64,000 bases of DNA from Caulobacter segnis ATCC 21756 (lineage in GTDB: Bacteria; Pseudomonadota; Alphaproteobacteria; Caulobacterales; Caulobacteraceae): NCBI RefSeq assembly GCF_000092285.1, contig NC_014100.1:3968001-4032000 (forward strand). The letters run 5' to 3'. The notes below the pieces were generated by a model. That model had not been told where the DNA came from. It made no database searches and worked only from the letters and a program-made list of their open reading frames with translations. How positions within the stretch are numbered: position 1 is the stretch's first letter; each line of letters starts with the position of its first letter. Shown here piece by piece: positions 1 to 7,838 of this stretch. The translations under genes and the position numbers were made by a program.

Positions 1-1
1 C

Positions 2-1600
2 CTGTTCGGCAACTACAGCTCCGGCGAGGACGGCGCCGCGGCCTTCGCATTCTATCCGGGCAACTACGCCACTTCGAACCGCTCCGGCGACGTCTGGATC
101 AATTCGACCCTGAGCTACAACGCCAACCCGACCGGGACCAACTACGGCGGCATGGTGCTGATCCACGAGCTGGGCCACGCCATCGGCCTAGCGCACCCCG
201 GGGACTACGACGCCGACGCCAACACCACCCTGACCTACGCCGCCAACGCCGGCTATTATGAGGACAGCCGCCAGTACACGGTGATGTCCTATTTCAGCGA
301 GAGCAACACCGGCGGTTCGTTCAGCGGCGCCTACGCCTCCTCGCCCTTGCTGGACGACATCGCCGCCGCCCAGCTGGCCTACGGCGCCAACATGTCGACC
401 CGGACCGGCGACACCGTCTACGGGTTCAACTCCAACGCCGGCCGCGACTGGTTCAGCGCGACCAGCACGTCGACCAGGCTGATCTTCGCCGTCTGGGACG
501 CCGGCGGGACCGACACCCTCGACTTCTCGGGCTACAGGGTCGCCCAGACCATCGATCTGCGGGCCGGCTACTTCTCCAGCGTCGGCGGCCTGACCGGCAA
601 CGTCTCGATCGCCATCGGCGCGACGATCGAAAACGCGCTCGGCGGGACGGCGGCGGACATCATCAACGGCAACAGCGCGGCCAACCGCATCGTCGGCGGA
701 CAGGGCAATGACACGCTGGACGGCGGCCAGGGCGCGGACACCGCAGTGTTCTCCGGCAAGGTCGCCAGCTACGCCATCACGCCCCTTTCGACCGGCGGAT
801 GGCAGGTGAAGGACAACGCCGGGACCGACGGGACGGACGTCGTCGTCAATATCGAGAGCCTGGTCTTCGCGGACGGCGCCGTCTCGCTGGTCGACAGCCG
901 CGTCGCGACGGCCATGGGCGGCCTGCTGCGCCTGAAGCCGCTGAGCGCCGGCGCCGAGACCCTGGCCAAGAGCCTGGCGGCCGATATGGCCGCCGGCGGG
1001 ACCTATTCGAACGCCATCGCCCAGGTGATCACGGCGGCGGACTCGACCTCCTCGGTGGCGGTGATGTCCTACCAGTTCTTCACCGGCCGCACGCCGACGA
1101 CGGCGGGCATGGACTATCTGATCGCGCCCGACGGCCCCAACGCCAACAACCTCAACAGCGCCTATTATCAGACCTTCGACTACGGCAACCGCTACATCAA
1201 CTTCGCGGTGAACCTGGGCAAGGTGGGCGAAGGCGCCGCGGCGTTCACCACCGGCTACGGCGCGCTGTCCCTGACCGAGGCCACCCGCAAGGCCTATGCG
1301 GCGATCTTCGGCCTGAGCCCCACCGACCAGAAGCTGCACGACCTGCTGGACGCCAGCTTCACCCTGGGCGGCCAGACCATGACGCGGGCGGACTACTTCG
1401 CCTACTACGGCCAGGACGGGCTGAACGGCCAAGGGACCAAGGCGGCGATGGTCGGGTGGCTGCTGGGCGAAGCCGCCAAGGCCGATGTCGGCGTCTACGC
1501 CAAGTCCCTGGCGGCCATGTACGCCGACGAGCTGACCCGCGACGTGTTCGGCGTCGACCTGATCGGCGTCTACGCCAAGCCGGAATACAACCTCACCTGA
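2..1600 (+). CDS. sapA: SapA-like serralysin-family metalloprotease (5' truncated by window edge)
   Basis: The reading frame is open from the first complete codon, so the N-terminus lies outside the window; about 532 residues are visible. The zinc motif [12 protein letters not shown] and the Met-turn YTVMSYF identify an M10 serralysin-type metallopeptidase. Downstream come RTX-type glycine/aspartate repeats ([15 protein letters not shown]), the calcium-binding signature of type I secreted proteins. The last ~200 residues (from [17 protein letters not shown] through [11 protein letters not shown]) resemble, from memory, the N-terminal cell-surface anchoring region of the S-layer protein RsaA. 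That is the arrangement described for Caulobacter SapA, an S-layer-editing protease. Family assignment is firm; equivalence to SapA rests on the C-terminal resemblance and on cpdR lying nearby. Confidence 0.85.
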   Translation: MFGNYSSGEDGAAAFAFYPGNYATSNRSGDVWINSTLSYNANPTGTNYGGMVLIHELGHAIGLAHPGDYDADANTTLTYAANAGYYEDSRQYTVMSYFSESNTGGSFSGAYASSPLLDDIAAAQLAYGANMSTRTGDTVYGFNSNAGRDWFSATSTSTRLIFAVWDAGGTDTLDFSGYRVAQTIDLRAGYFSSVGGLTGNVSIAIGATIENALGGTAADIINGNSAANRIVGGQGNDTLDGGQGADTAVFSGKVASYAITPLSTGGWQVKDNAGTDGTDVVVNIESLVFADGAVSLVDSRVATAMGGLLRLKPLSAGAETLAKSLAADMAAGGTYSNAIAQVITAADSTSSVAVMSYQFFTGRTPTTAGMDYLIAPDGPNANNLNSAYYQTFDYGNRYINFAVNLGKVGEGAAAFTTGYGALSLTEATRKAYAAIFGLSPTDQKLHDLLDASFTLGGQTMTRADYFAYYGQDGLNGQGTKAAMVGWLLGEAAKADVGVYAKSLAAMYADELTRDVFGVDLIGVYAKPEYNLT

Positions 1601-1657
1601 ATCCAATCCGGGCGCGGCGCGTTGGAACGAGGAGCGCCTTCGCTCCGGAGTTCAGCC

Positions 1658-1876
1658 ATGCCGTACACCGTCCGCGCCCGCCACCTGCACGGGGGCCACG
1701 CCCGCCGCGTCGACGAACCCACCGCCGAAGCCGCCGCCGTCGCCTATCTGGAAGACTTCGGCCATGACGCAGACCAAGACGAGGCGGTCAGCCTGATCGT
1801 CCGCGACCAGGACACCGGCCGCGAGCAGTGCTTCCGCGTGGACTTGGCGACGGGAGAGACAGAGCCGTGCGGCTGA
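1658..1876 (+). CDS. Small conserved hypothetical protein (72 aa)
   Basis: The protein begins MPYTVRARHLHGGHARRV and is acidic in its second half, with no membrane segment or signal peptide. I chose the ATG at 1658 over an upstream in-frame TTG because a CGGAG ribosome-binding sequence sits about 10 bases before the ATG. It follows the protease gene by 57 bases and could be cotranscribed. I do not recognise a characterised family. Confidence 0.6.
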   Translation: MPYTVRARHLHGGHARRVDEPTAEAAAVAYLEDFGHDADQDEAVSLIVRDQDTGREQCFRVDLATGETEPCG

Positions 1877-1953
1877 GAGCGCGCCTATCTAAGATTGCAA
1901 GCGTGATAGCGGACGCCTTCTGCTATCGGTGACCTTCCACGGGAGCGCCGCCG

Positions 1954-3207
1954 ATGCATCTGACCGATCTGCCGCTGGTCCATGGCAAGCCGCCGGGCTG
2001 CGTCGTGGAAGGCTGCTTCACCCTGGAGTCGCCGCACTACGCCGGCGAGCCGGTAGAGGCCAAAGGCGCCCAGGTCGTCATCCTCCCGCGCACCGGATAC
2101 GGCGCCTGGCTTCAATTGAGCGCCGTCACGCCCGACACTTCCGGGCTGTTCGCCCGCGGTCCCGAAGGCAATCGGCTGGCAATCCACCTGCCAGCCACGG
2201 TGGACCTGGAAAAGCTTCTTGAGGAGATCTCCAGGCCGACGGCCGATCCCGGACGCGGCCACATCGAGAGAGTCAGCCTTTCCGGCGTTTGCGCGCTTGG
2301 CTATTTCAGCGGACAGATCGCGAGCCTGGAAGTCCGGACCCAGATCCTGGAGGCCGGCCTGGGGGTGAGCTTTGTCGGAGACGCAGGCCCGCTGACCCTC
2401 AGCGCGCCCTTCGGGGTGACGCGGGAGCCCGAGCCGACCCTGGCCGACAGCCACATCCGGGCCGACTTCGTCATACCCTGGACGTACCTGACCTTGCTGA
2501 ACTCGCCGCTGGCGCTCCTCGGGATCACGCCCGAGATTCGCGACGAACGTCCTGAGCAGCGTTTCGACTTCACTCGCCCAGGATTGGCGGGCGTCGCCCT
2601 GGATCGAAACTTTGACCTCGCCTACTTCCAGGGCCAGCTAAAAGTGCAGACCATCGAGAGGCCCGCGTCCGGCGTCGCGGCGCACGTCAATCTAAGGTTC
2701 CATCAAGCTGAGGAACCTCGGCCCTGCGTGGCGGCCCAGATAACCCAAACCGAGCTTGAGCTGACGCCAACGACCACGCCTTTTGTCTATGCCAACGGCT
2801 TTACCAGGGGAGAGTACGGGCGCGGCCCAAAGCTCAACCTGTTCGGCATGGGCTACGACGCCTGGATCAAGGCGCTGAGCGGCGAGACCACGGGACACCT
2901 GGAAATCCGCGGAAATTGCGTCGGCTTCCTCACCGAGGCCTGGGTTATCGACGCCGTGGCCGGACGCCACGCGGTGACGGCCTGCAGCCTAGACCTGGCG
3001 CTGGACGACTACGAACTGGTCGTGACCCTGCAAGGCGAGATCGACCGCCTGCTGACCTTCACCGGCCCGCCCCTTCCGCCGAAACTGGGGACAGGGTTCT
3101 CGGTGACCATGCACATCCCCCGCCTGTTCTTCACGCTCCGAGGGATGGACCTGCTGGAATGGGGCAAGCAGGAGCACAGGCTCCTTGAGGGAATAGGCTA
3201 CCACTGA
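1954..3207 (+). CDS. Hypothetical protein of unknown function (417 aa)
   Basis: A long frame with an ATG preceded by GGGAG at good spacing. The predicted protein starts MHLTDLPLVHGKPPGC and is a soluble mixture of hydrophobic and acidic segments, with no signal peptide, transmembrane helix or motif I recognise. Repeated short beta-like stretches suggest a beta-rich fold, which is inference only. Codon use is somewhat less GC-biased at third positions than in the neighbours, compatible with an accessory gene. It lies between a small hypothetical gene and a convergent small membrane-protein gene. Confidence 0.7.
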   Translation: MHLTDLPLVHGKPPGCVVEGCFTLESPHYAGEPVEAKGAQVVILPRTGYGAWLQLSAVTPDTSGLFARGPEGNRLAIHLPATVDLEKLLEEISRPTADPGRGHIERVSLSGVCALGYFSGQIASLEVRTQILEAGLGVSFVGDAGPLTLSAPFGVTREPEPTLADSHIRADFVIPWTYLTLLNSPLALLGITPEIRDERPEQRFDFTRPGLAGVALDRNFDLAYFQGQLKVQTIERPASGVAAHVNLRFHQAEEPRPCVAAQITQTELELTPTTTPFVYANGFTRGEYGRGPKLNLFGMGYDAWIKALSGETTGHLEIRGNCVGFLTEAWVIDAVAGRHAVTACSLDLALDDYELVVTLQGEIDRLLTFTGPPLPPKLGTGFSVTMHIPRLFFTLRGMDLLEWGKQEHRLLEGIGYH

Positions 3208-3213
3208 CCGCCT

Positions 3214-3357
3214 TCACCCCCGGTGGCCGAAGCCGACGGCCACGAACAGGAAGCTGACGACGCAGGCCAGGACGAACGCGGCGGCGATCAGAACGATCAC
3301 ACCACCCTGGCGCCGCGCCTTCGGGTCCTCGTGGACCGGTTCGGTCGGATCGCTCAC
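3214..3357 (-). CDS. Small single-pass membrane protein (47 aa)
   Basis: A GTG-initiated frame is preceded on the minus strand by GGAGGGCGATC, a near-perfect ribosome-binding site at the right distance. The protein has a charged N-terminus (SDPTEPVHEDPKARRQ), one ~22-residue hydrophobic helix (VIVLIAAAFVLACVVSF) and a short FGHRG tail. This charged-head/single-helix layout is common among small alphaproteobacterial membrane proteins. It ends 6 bases from the convergent gene. Function unknown. Confidence 0.6.
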   Translation of the reverse strand: MSDPTEPVHEDPKARRQGGVIVLIAAAFVLACVVSFLFVAVGFGHRG

Positions 3358-3509
3358 GATCGCCCTCCGGCGAAGACGGTCAAACCCTTCGACATGCGCG
3401 TCTCCCTGCTGAAAGCAGCAAGACGCATGGCGGCCTTAGGTTCCGACACGACGCGGCGAGCGGCCGGCGTAGCGCGGAGAATGTCTGGCGATGTCGAGGA
3501 GGAGAAGGA

Positions 3510-3584
<75 letters not shown>

Positions 3585-3696
3585 GCCGAAGCGATCCGAA
3601 GCGCCTTCGTGAAGACGTCCCGGCCGGGAAGGTGTGGGGGTATAGCGGCGGCTTGGCCGGCGCGCAAGCCGCCCGAAAACTTTTTCGAATGGTTTT

Positions 3697-4053
3697 TTAG
3701 GCGGCCATCATCTTCTCCACCTCGGCGACCAGGTCGCGCAGGTGGACAGGCTTGGACAGCACCTTCGACCCGGCCGGCGCGCGGTCTTGCGCCGACAGGG
3801 CCACGGCGGCGAAGCCGGTGATGAACATGATGCGCAGGCTGGGATCGCGGGCGGCGGCCTGACGGGCCACCTCGATGCCGTCCATGCCGGGCATGACGAT
3901 GTCGGTCAGCAGCAGGTCCCAGCTGTTGTCCAGGTGCTGGACGGCTTCCTCGCCATCCGCGCAGGCCTGGACCTCGAACCCGGCGCGTTCCAGCGCCCGG
4001 GCCAGGAAGCCGCGAAGGGAATCATCGTCTTCGGCGAGGAGGATGCGGGCCAT
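3697..4053 (-). CDS. cpdR: Single-domain response regulator CpdR
   Basis: The 118-residue protein MARILLAEDDDSLRGFLARA is a stand-alone receiver domain. The acidic pocket is DDD at residues 9-11, the phospho-acceptor is Asp51 (LLLTDIVMPG) and the conserved Lys is in VLSKPVHL. Length and sequence match Caulobacter CpdR, which when unphosphorylated primes the ClpXP protease at the cell pole for degradation of PdeA and other substrates; the CckA-ChpT phosphorelay controls it. The C-terminus ends MMAA, as in CpdR, itself a ClpXP substrate. The upstream in-frame extension was rejected because the receiver fold begins exactly at this ATG. It is divergent from the amidohydrolase gene. Confidence 0.93.
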   Translation of the reverse strand: MARILLAEDDDSLRGFLARALERAGFEVQACADGEEAVQHLDNSWDLLLTDIVMPGMDGIEVARQAAARDPSLRIMFITGFAAVALSAQDRAPAGSKVLSKPVHLRDLVAEVEKMMAA

Positions 4054-4222
4054 GAGGTCACGTGTCCTGGAGATAAGAAAGTCGTAGCTTGGGGGCACCT
4101 TAGCAAGTTCAGCGTAAATCGGGGATGAACCTAAACGTCGCGGCTGTGGACGGATCGGCGCGCGGCTTGATGATCGGCAATTCGCCATTTGACCCTGGGG
4201 GCCTGGGCTTCGATGATGAGCC

Positions 4223-5131
4223 ATGAGCGTTGCGCGGCCGATCGTGTCTGAAACGCTGGAAACCCTTGCGGGGCCAGCCTTCGAGGTGCTGCGCGCGGCT
4301 CCGGTCGGCGCTCCGCCGCCGACGGCGCTCGTCTTCGCCTCGCCGCATTCGGGCGGGGTCTATCCGCCGGACATGGTCGAGGCCGCCCGGCTGCCGGTCG
4401 AAACGCTGCGCGCCTCGGAGGACGCTTTCGTCGACCGCATCATCGCCGGCGCCCCCGCTTTGGGCGCGGCGGTGATTCTGGCCCGCCTGGCCCGCGCCTA
4501 TGTCGACCTGAACCGCGAGCCGTGGGAGCTGGACCCGTCGATGTTCGACGAGGACCTGCCGGACTACGCCCAGGGCCGCACCGCGCGGGTGGCGGCGGGG
4601 CTGGGGGCGATTCCCCGGGTCGCCGGCGAGGGCCGCCCGATCTACGCCCGCAAGCTGACCTTCGCGGAGGCCCGCGACCGTATCGAGCTGGCCCACCGCC
4701 CCTATCACGACGCCCTGGACCGCCAACTGGCGGCGGCGCGGGCGGCGCATGGCGCGGCGATCCTGATCGACTGGCACTCGATGCCGGCCGCCGCCGCGCG
4801 CGGCCTGCGCGGCCGGGCCGGATCCTGCGACATCGTGCTGGGCGACCGCTTCGGCGCGGCCTGCTCGCCCAAGCTGACCGCCCTGGTCGAGCGCGAACTG
4901 GAAGCCCTCGGCTACCGCGTCGCCCGCAACGCGCCCTACGCCGGCGGCTACACCACCGAGCACTATGGTCGCCCGGCCAAGCGCACCCACGCCCTGCAGA
5001 TTGAGATCAACCGCGCGCTCTACATGGACGAGGAGACGCGCGAGCCCACCGAGGGCCTGGAGAAGCTCACGGCCGACGCCGAAGCGCTGACGCGAACGCT
5101 CGCGGCGCTGGATGTGGCGGAGTTGAAGTAG
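4223..5131 (+). CDS. N-formylglutamate amidohydrolase family protein
   Basis: The 302-residue protein contains the family signatures VFASPHSGGVYP near residue 40, AYVDLNREPWELDP and ILIDWHSMP. These supply conserved His, Asp and Glu residues expected to bind the catalytic metal. N-formylglutamate amidohydrolases release formate from N-formyl-L-glutamate in one branch of histidine breakdown. No hut genes adjoin it here, so the true substrate could be another N-formyl amino acid. Divergent from cpdR, with 169 bases between the starts. Confidence 0.87.
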   Translation: MSVARPIVSETLETLAGPAFEVLRAAPVGAPPPTALVFASPHSGGVYPPDMVEAARLPVETLRASEDAFVDRIIAGAPALGAAVILARLARAYVDLNREPWELDPSMFDEDLPDYAQGRTARVAAGLGAIPRVAGEGRPIYARKLTFAEARDRIELAHRPYHDALDRQLAAARAAHGAAILIDWHSMPAAAARGLRGRAGSCDIVLGDRFGAACSPKLTALVERELEALGYRVARNAPYAGGYTTEHYGRPAKRTHALQIEINRALYMDEETREPTEGLEKLTADAEALTRTLAALDVAELK

Positions 5132-5133
5132 TT

Positions 5134-5262
5134 TTTCTCCCCTTGCGGGAGAAGGTGTCGCCGCTAGGCGACGGATGAGGGGTTGAAAGACCTCTCGGCA
5201 AGGGCGGCGCCCCCTCACCCGGCGCTCCGCGCGCCCCTCTCCCACAAGGGGAGAGGGAAACC
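5134..5262. repeat. Caulobacter-type intergenic inverted repeat
   Basis: This stretch pairs a short hairpin (CTCCCCTTGCGGGAGAAGG) with a mirror-related segment ending CTCTCCCACAAGGGGAGAG. Similar C-rich/G-rich palindromic blocks recur at 21493, 37784, 56424, 59591 and 62799 in this window, all between genes. They probably form strong cruciform or RNA hairpins and may act as factor-independent terminators. Confidence 0.6.
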
Positions 5263-5320
5263 GTTCCCTCCGAACCCGGCGCGTTGTCATGGATCAACGA
5301 CGTCCGCGGCCGCTCAGGCC

Positions 5321-5350
5321 AAAAAAAAAGCCCGGCGAAACCGCCGGGCC
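5321..5350 (-). terminator. Intrinsic terminator of the small RNA
   Basis: Stem GCCCGGC/GCCGGGC (5330-5336 with 5343-5349), short loop, then nine A residues on the plus strand (U tract on the transcript) at 5321-5329. Confidence 0.85.
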
Positions 5351-5405
5351 AGTTCATTAGGGAGGAAACGCCCAGGAAGGGCAGAAGCGGCAGCGCCGCC
5401 TCACG
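5321..5405 (-). ncRNA. Candidate ar8/MmgR-family small RNA
   Basis: About 85 nt downstream of a good promoter can fold as hairpin GCGGC-GCU-GCCGC, hairpin GCCC-UUCCU-GGGC, an open segment containing UUUCCUCCCU (complement of 5359-5368), and a terminator stem GCCCGGC/GCCGGGC followed by nine U residues. From memory, UUUCCUCCCU is the ultraconserved single-stranded core of the alphaproteobacterial ar8 family, whose Sinorhizobium member MmgR limits PHB accumulation. The core can pair with Shine-Dalgarno sequences, so translational repression by antisense pairing is likely. The short peptide readable across this segment has no ribosome-binding site and ends within the terminator, so I favour a non-coding RNA. 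It lies between an amidohydrolase gene and typA. Confidence 0.72.
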
Positions 5406-5411
5406 GGATTG

Positions 5412-5440
5412 TTTATAGGGTGCGACGCAAAATTGGGCAA
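5412..5440 (-). promoter_or_regulatory. Housekeeping-type promoter of the small RNA with an embedded TGC-rich element
   Basis: On the minus strand a -35 hexamer TTGCCC (5435-5440) and a -10 hexamer TATAAA (5412-5417) are separated by exactly 17 bases, predicting a start near 5405. The spacer contains TGCGTCGCA (5421-5429), identical in core to the element upstream of hbd and similar to those at ecm, ccr and etfBA. A protein bound there would block RNA polymerase. Confidence 0.65.
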
Positions 5441-5550
5441 GTAGAAAAATGCAGTTCAATTCCTATTTTTCTGAGGGGGATTGAAGCAACCCTTTATGCG
5501 ACAAGGGTTACGCAGGGTCGGCGAAAGATCGTGCATAAATTTTAGTCATG

Positions 5551-5563
5551 TTGCGCCGCACAA
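5551..5563. promoter_or_regulatory. TGC-rich element upstream of typA
   Basis: TTGCGCCGCACAA matches ATTGCGGCGCACAA upstream of etfBA at most positions and contains the core TGCGNYGCA. It lies about 200 bases before the typA start, within the 355-base gap between the small RNA and typA. The rest of that gap is AT-richer than average and holds no convincing gene. Confidence 0.35.
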
Positions 5564-5760
5564 TTTGTTGCGACTGAAACCGTCTCTGTCGAGAACATCG
5601 CGCAAAGCCAAGTCCGGTAAGGGTTTGGCGATGACACCGGTTACCCGCGACAATGCTTTCCGATGGGTGGGGGTGGATAAATCGAGCGCAGTCGCGTAAA
5701 AGCCGCGCGCCTGACGCCTGACTCGTCATCCCTATTTCTCCCGAAAGTCCGTCCGTTCCC

Positions 5761-7596
5761 ATGAACATGCGAAATATCGCCATCATCGCGCACGTCGATC
5801 ATGGCAAGACCACCCTCGTCGACCAGCTGCTGGCTCAGTCCGGCGTGTTCCGCGCCAACGAAGCCACGACCGAACGGGCGATGGACTCCAACGACCAGGA
5901 GCGTGAGCGCGGCATCACCATCCTGGCCAAGTGCACCTCGGTGCTCTGGAACGGCGAAGCGGGCGAGACCCGCATCAACATCATCGACACCCCCGGCCAC
6001 GCCGACTTCGGCGGCGAGGTCGAGCGCATCCTGGGCATGGTGGACGGCTGCGTCCTGCTGGTCGACGCCGAGGAAGGCGTCATGCCGCAGACCAAGTTCG
6101 TGCTGACCAAGGCGCTGAAGATGGGCCTGCGCCCGATCCTCTGCATCAACAAGGTCGACCGCGCCCACGCCGATCCGGACCGCGTGCACAACGCCGCCTT
6201 CGACCTGTTCGCCGCCATCGGCGCCACGGACGAGCAGCTGGACTTCCCGCACATCTACGCCTCGGGCCGCGCCGGCTGGGCCACGCTGGACCTGAACCAG
6301 CCCAGCGACACGCTCGCCCCGCTGTTCGACCTGATCGTGCGCCACGTGCCGCCGCCCAAGGTCGCCGAGAACAAGGACAAGCCGTTCCAGATCCTGAACG
6401 TGCTGATCGAAAGCGACCCGTTCCTGGGCCGTCTGCTGACCGGCCGCATCGAGAGCGGCAAGGCCGTCCCCGGCATGGCCATCCACGCCCTGGACCGTAA
6501 CGGCAACGAGATCGAACGCGGCCGCATCACCAAGGTGCTGGCCTTCCGCGGCCTGAAGCGCCAGCCGGTCGACGAAGGCGCCGAGGCCGGCGACATCGTC
6601 GCCATCGCCGGCATGAGCAAGGCCACCGTGGCCGACACGCTCTGCGCCATGGAAGTCACCGAAGCGCTCCCCGCGCAGCCGATCGACCCGCCGACCATCT
6701 CGATGACCGTCTCGGTCAACGACTCGCCGCTGGCCGGTCGCGAAGGCGACAAGGTCCAGTCGCGCGTCATCCGCGACCGCCTGCTGAAGGAAGCCGAGAG
6801 CAACGTGGCCATCCGCGTCACCGAGACCTCGGAAAAGGACGCCTACGAAGTCGCCGGCCGCGGCGAACTGCAGCTGGGCGTGCTGATCGAGAACATGCGC
6901 CGCGAAGGCTTCGAAGTGTCGATCAGCCGTCCGCGCGTGGTGTTCCAGAACGATCCGGAAACCGGACAGCGCCTGGAGCCGATGGAAGACGTGATGATCG
7001 ACGTGGACGACGAGTTCACCGGCATCGTCATCGAAAAGCTGTCGGCCCGTAAGGCCGAGCTGAAGGACATGGGACCGTCGGGCGCGGGCAAGACCCGCAT
7101 CACCCTGCTGTCGCCGTCGCGCTCGCTGATCGGCTATCAGGGCGAGTTCCTGACCGATACCCGCGGTTCGGGCGTGCTGAACCGCGTGTTCAGCCACTAC
7201 GAGCCGCACAAGGGCCCGATCGACCAGCAGCGCAAGGGCGTGCTCGTCTCGAACTCGGATGGTGAAACCGCCGCCTACGCGCTGTGGAACCTGGAAGAGC
7301 GCGGCGTGATGTTCGTCGGCGCTGGCGAAAAGACCTACCAGGGCATGATCATCGGCGAGAACAGCCGTTCGGACGACCTGGACGTCAACCCGATGAAGGC
7401 CAAGCAGCTGACCAACGTCCGCGCCTCGGGCAAGGACGAGTCGATTCGCCTGACCCCGCCGCGCAAGATGACCCTCGAGCAAGCCATCGCCTATATCGAG
7501 GACGACGAGCTGGTCGAGGTGACCCCGAAGAACATCCGCCTGCGCAAGCAGGTCCTGAACCCCTCGTTCCGCAAGAAGCGGGTGAAGGAAGACTAG
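5761..7596 (+). CDS. typA: Translational GTPase TypA/BipA
   Basis: The 611-residue protein begins with the G1 motif [15 protein letters not shown] (residues ~10-24). It then shows the switch segment RERGITI, G3 [12 protein letters not shown] and G4 NKVDR, all typical of a ribosome-binding translational GTPase. Full length and the C-terminal region (ending RKKRVKED) fit the TypA/BipA family, which binds the ribosome and supports growth under stress and low temperature and late 50S assembly. An intrinsic terminator follows 24 bases after the stop, so the gene probably ends its own transcript. Confidence 0.96.
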   Translation: MNMRNIAIIAHVDHGKTTLVDQLLAQSGVFRANEATTERAMDSNDQERERGITILAKCTSVLWNGEAGETRINIIDTPGHADFGGEVERILGMVDGCVLLVDAEEGVMPQTKFVLTKALKMGLRPILCINKVDRAHADPDRVHNAAFDLFAAIGATDEQLDFPHIYASGRAGWATLDLNQPSDTLAPLFDLIVRHVPPPKVAENKDKPFQILNVLIESDPFLGRLLTGRIESGKAVPGMAIHALDRNGNEIERGRITKVLAFRGLKRQPVDEGAEAGDIVAIAGMSKATVADTLCAMEVTEALPAQPIDPPTISMTVSVNDSPLAGREGDKVQSRVIRDRLLKEAESNVAIRVTETSEKDAYEVAGRGELQLGVLIENMRREGFEVSISRPRVVFQNDPETGQRLEPMEDVMIDVDDEFTGIVIEKLSARKAELKDMGPSGAGKTRITLLSPSRSLIGYQGEFLTDTRGSGVLNRVFSHYEPHKGPIDQQRKGVLVSNSDGETAAYALWNLEERGVMFVGAGEKTYQGMIIGENSRSDDLDVNPMKAKQLTNVRASGKDESIRLTPPRKMTLEQAIAYIEDDELVEVTPKNIRLRKQVLNPSFRKKRVKED

Positions 7597-7620
7597 TCGT
7601 CGGGTCTCCCCGACACGAAG

Positions 7621-7654
7621 AAGCCGCCGCCCCCTCGGGACGGCGGCTTTTTTC
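7621..7654 (+). terminator. Intrinsic terminator of typA
   Basis: Stem AAGCCGCCG/CGGCGGCTT around a short loop, followed by a run of T residues (7648-7653). Confidence 0.85.
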
Positions 7655-7764
7655 TTGGCGTCGGAAAACATGCTCCAAACCTGCGACGCGCGAGAACGAA
7701 TGTGGCCCCTTACGTAAGGTCACCGCAACGGCTTGCCGGCTGCGCCCGAAAGGCGCGGTCACAC

Positions 7765-7779
7765 TTAACCGCCAGTTTA
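7765..7779 (+). promoter_or_regulatory. Possible CtrA-type site
   Basis: TTAA-N7-TTTA, one base off the CtrA consensus TTAA-N7-TTAA, about 60-75 bases upstream of the GGDEF-EAL gene. The surrounding 185 bases contain no gene. Weak by itself. Confidence 0.3.
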
Positions 7780-7838
7780 CATAAACGACGGATATCTTTC
7801 CGCGTGGGGAGCGGACTGCCCCCGGGGGATCAGGGCAC

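Noticed and set aside
5341..5459. Short leftward peptide frame beginning MNCIFLLAQFCVAPYK
   Set aside because: Its start precedes the promoter -10, it has no ribosome-binding site and it runs through the terminator; the small-RNA reading explains the region better.
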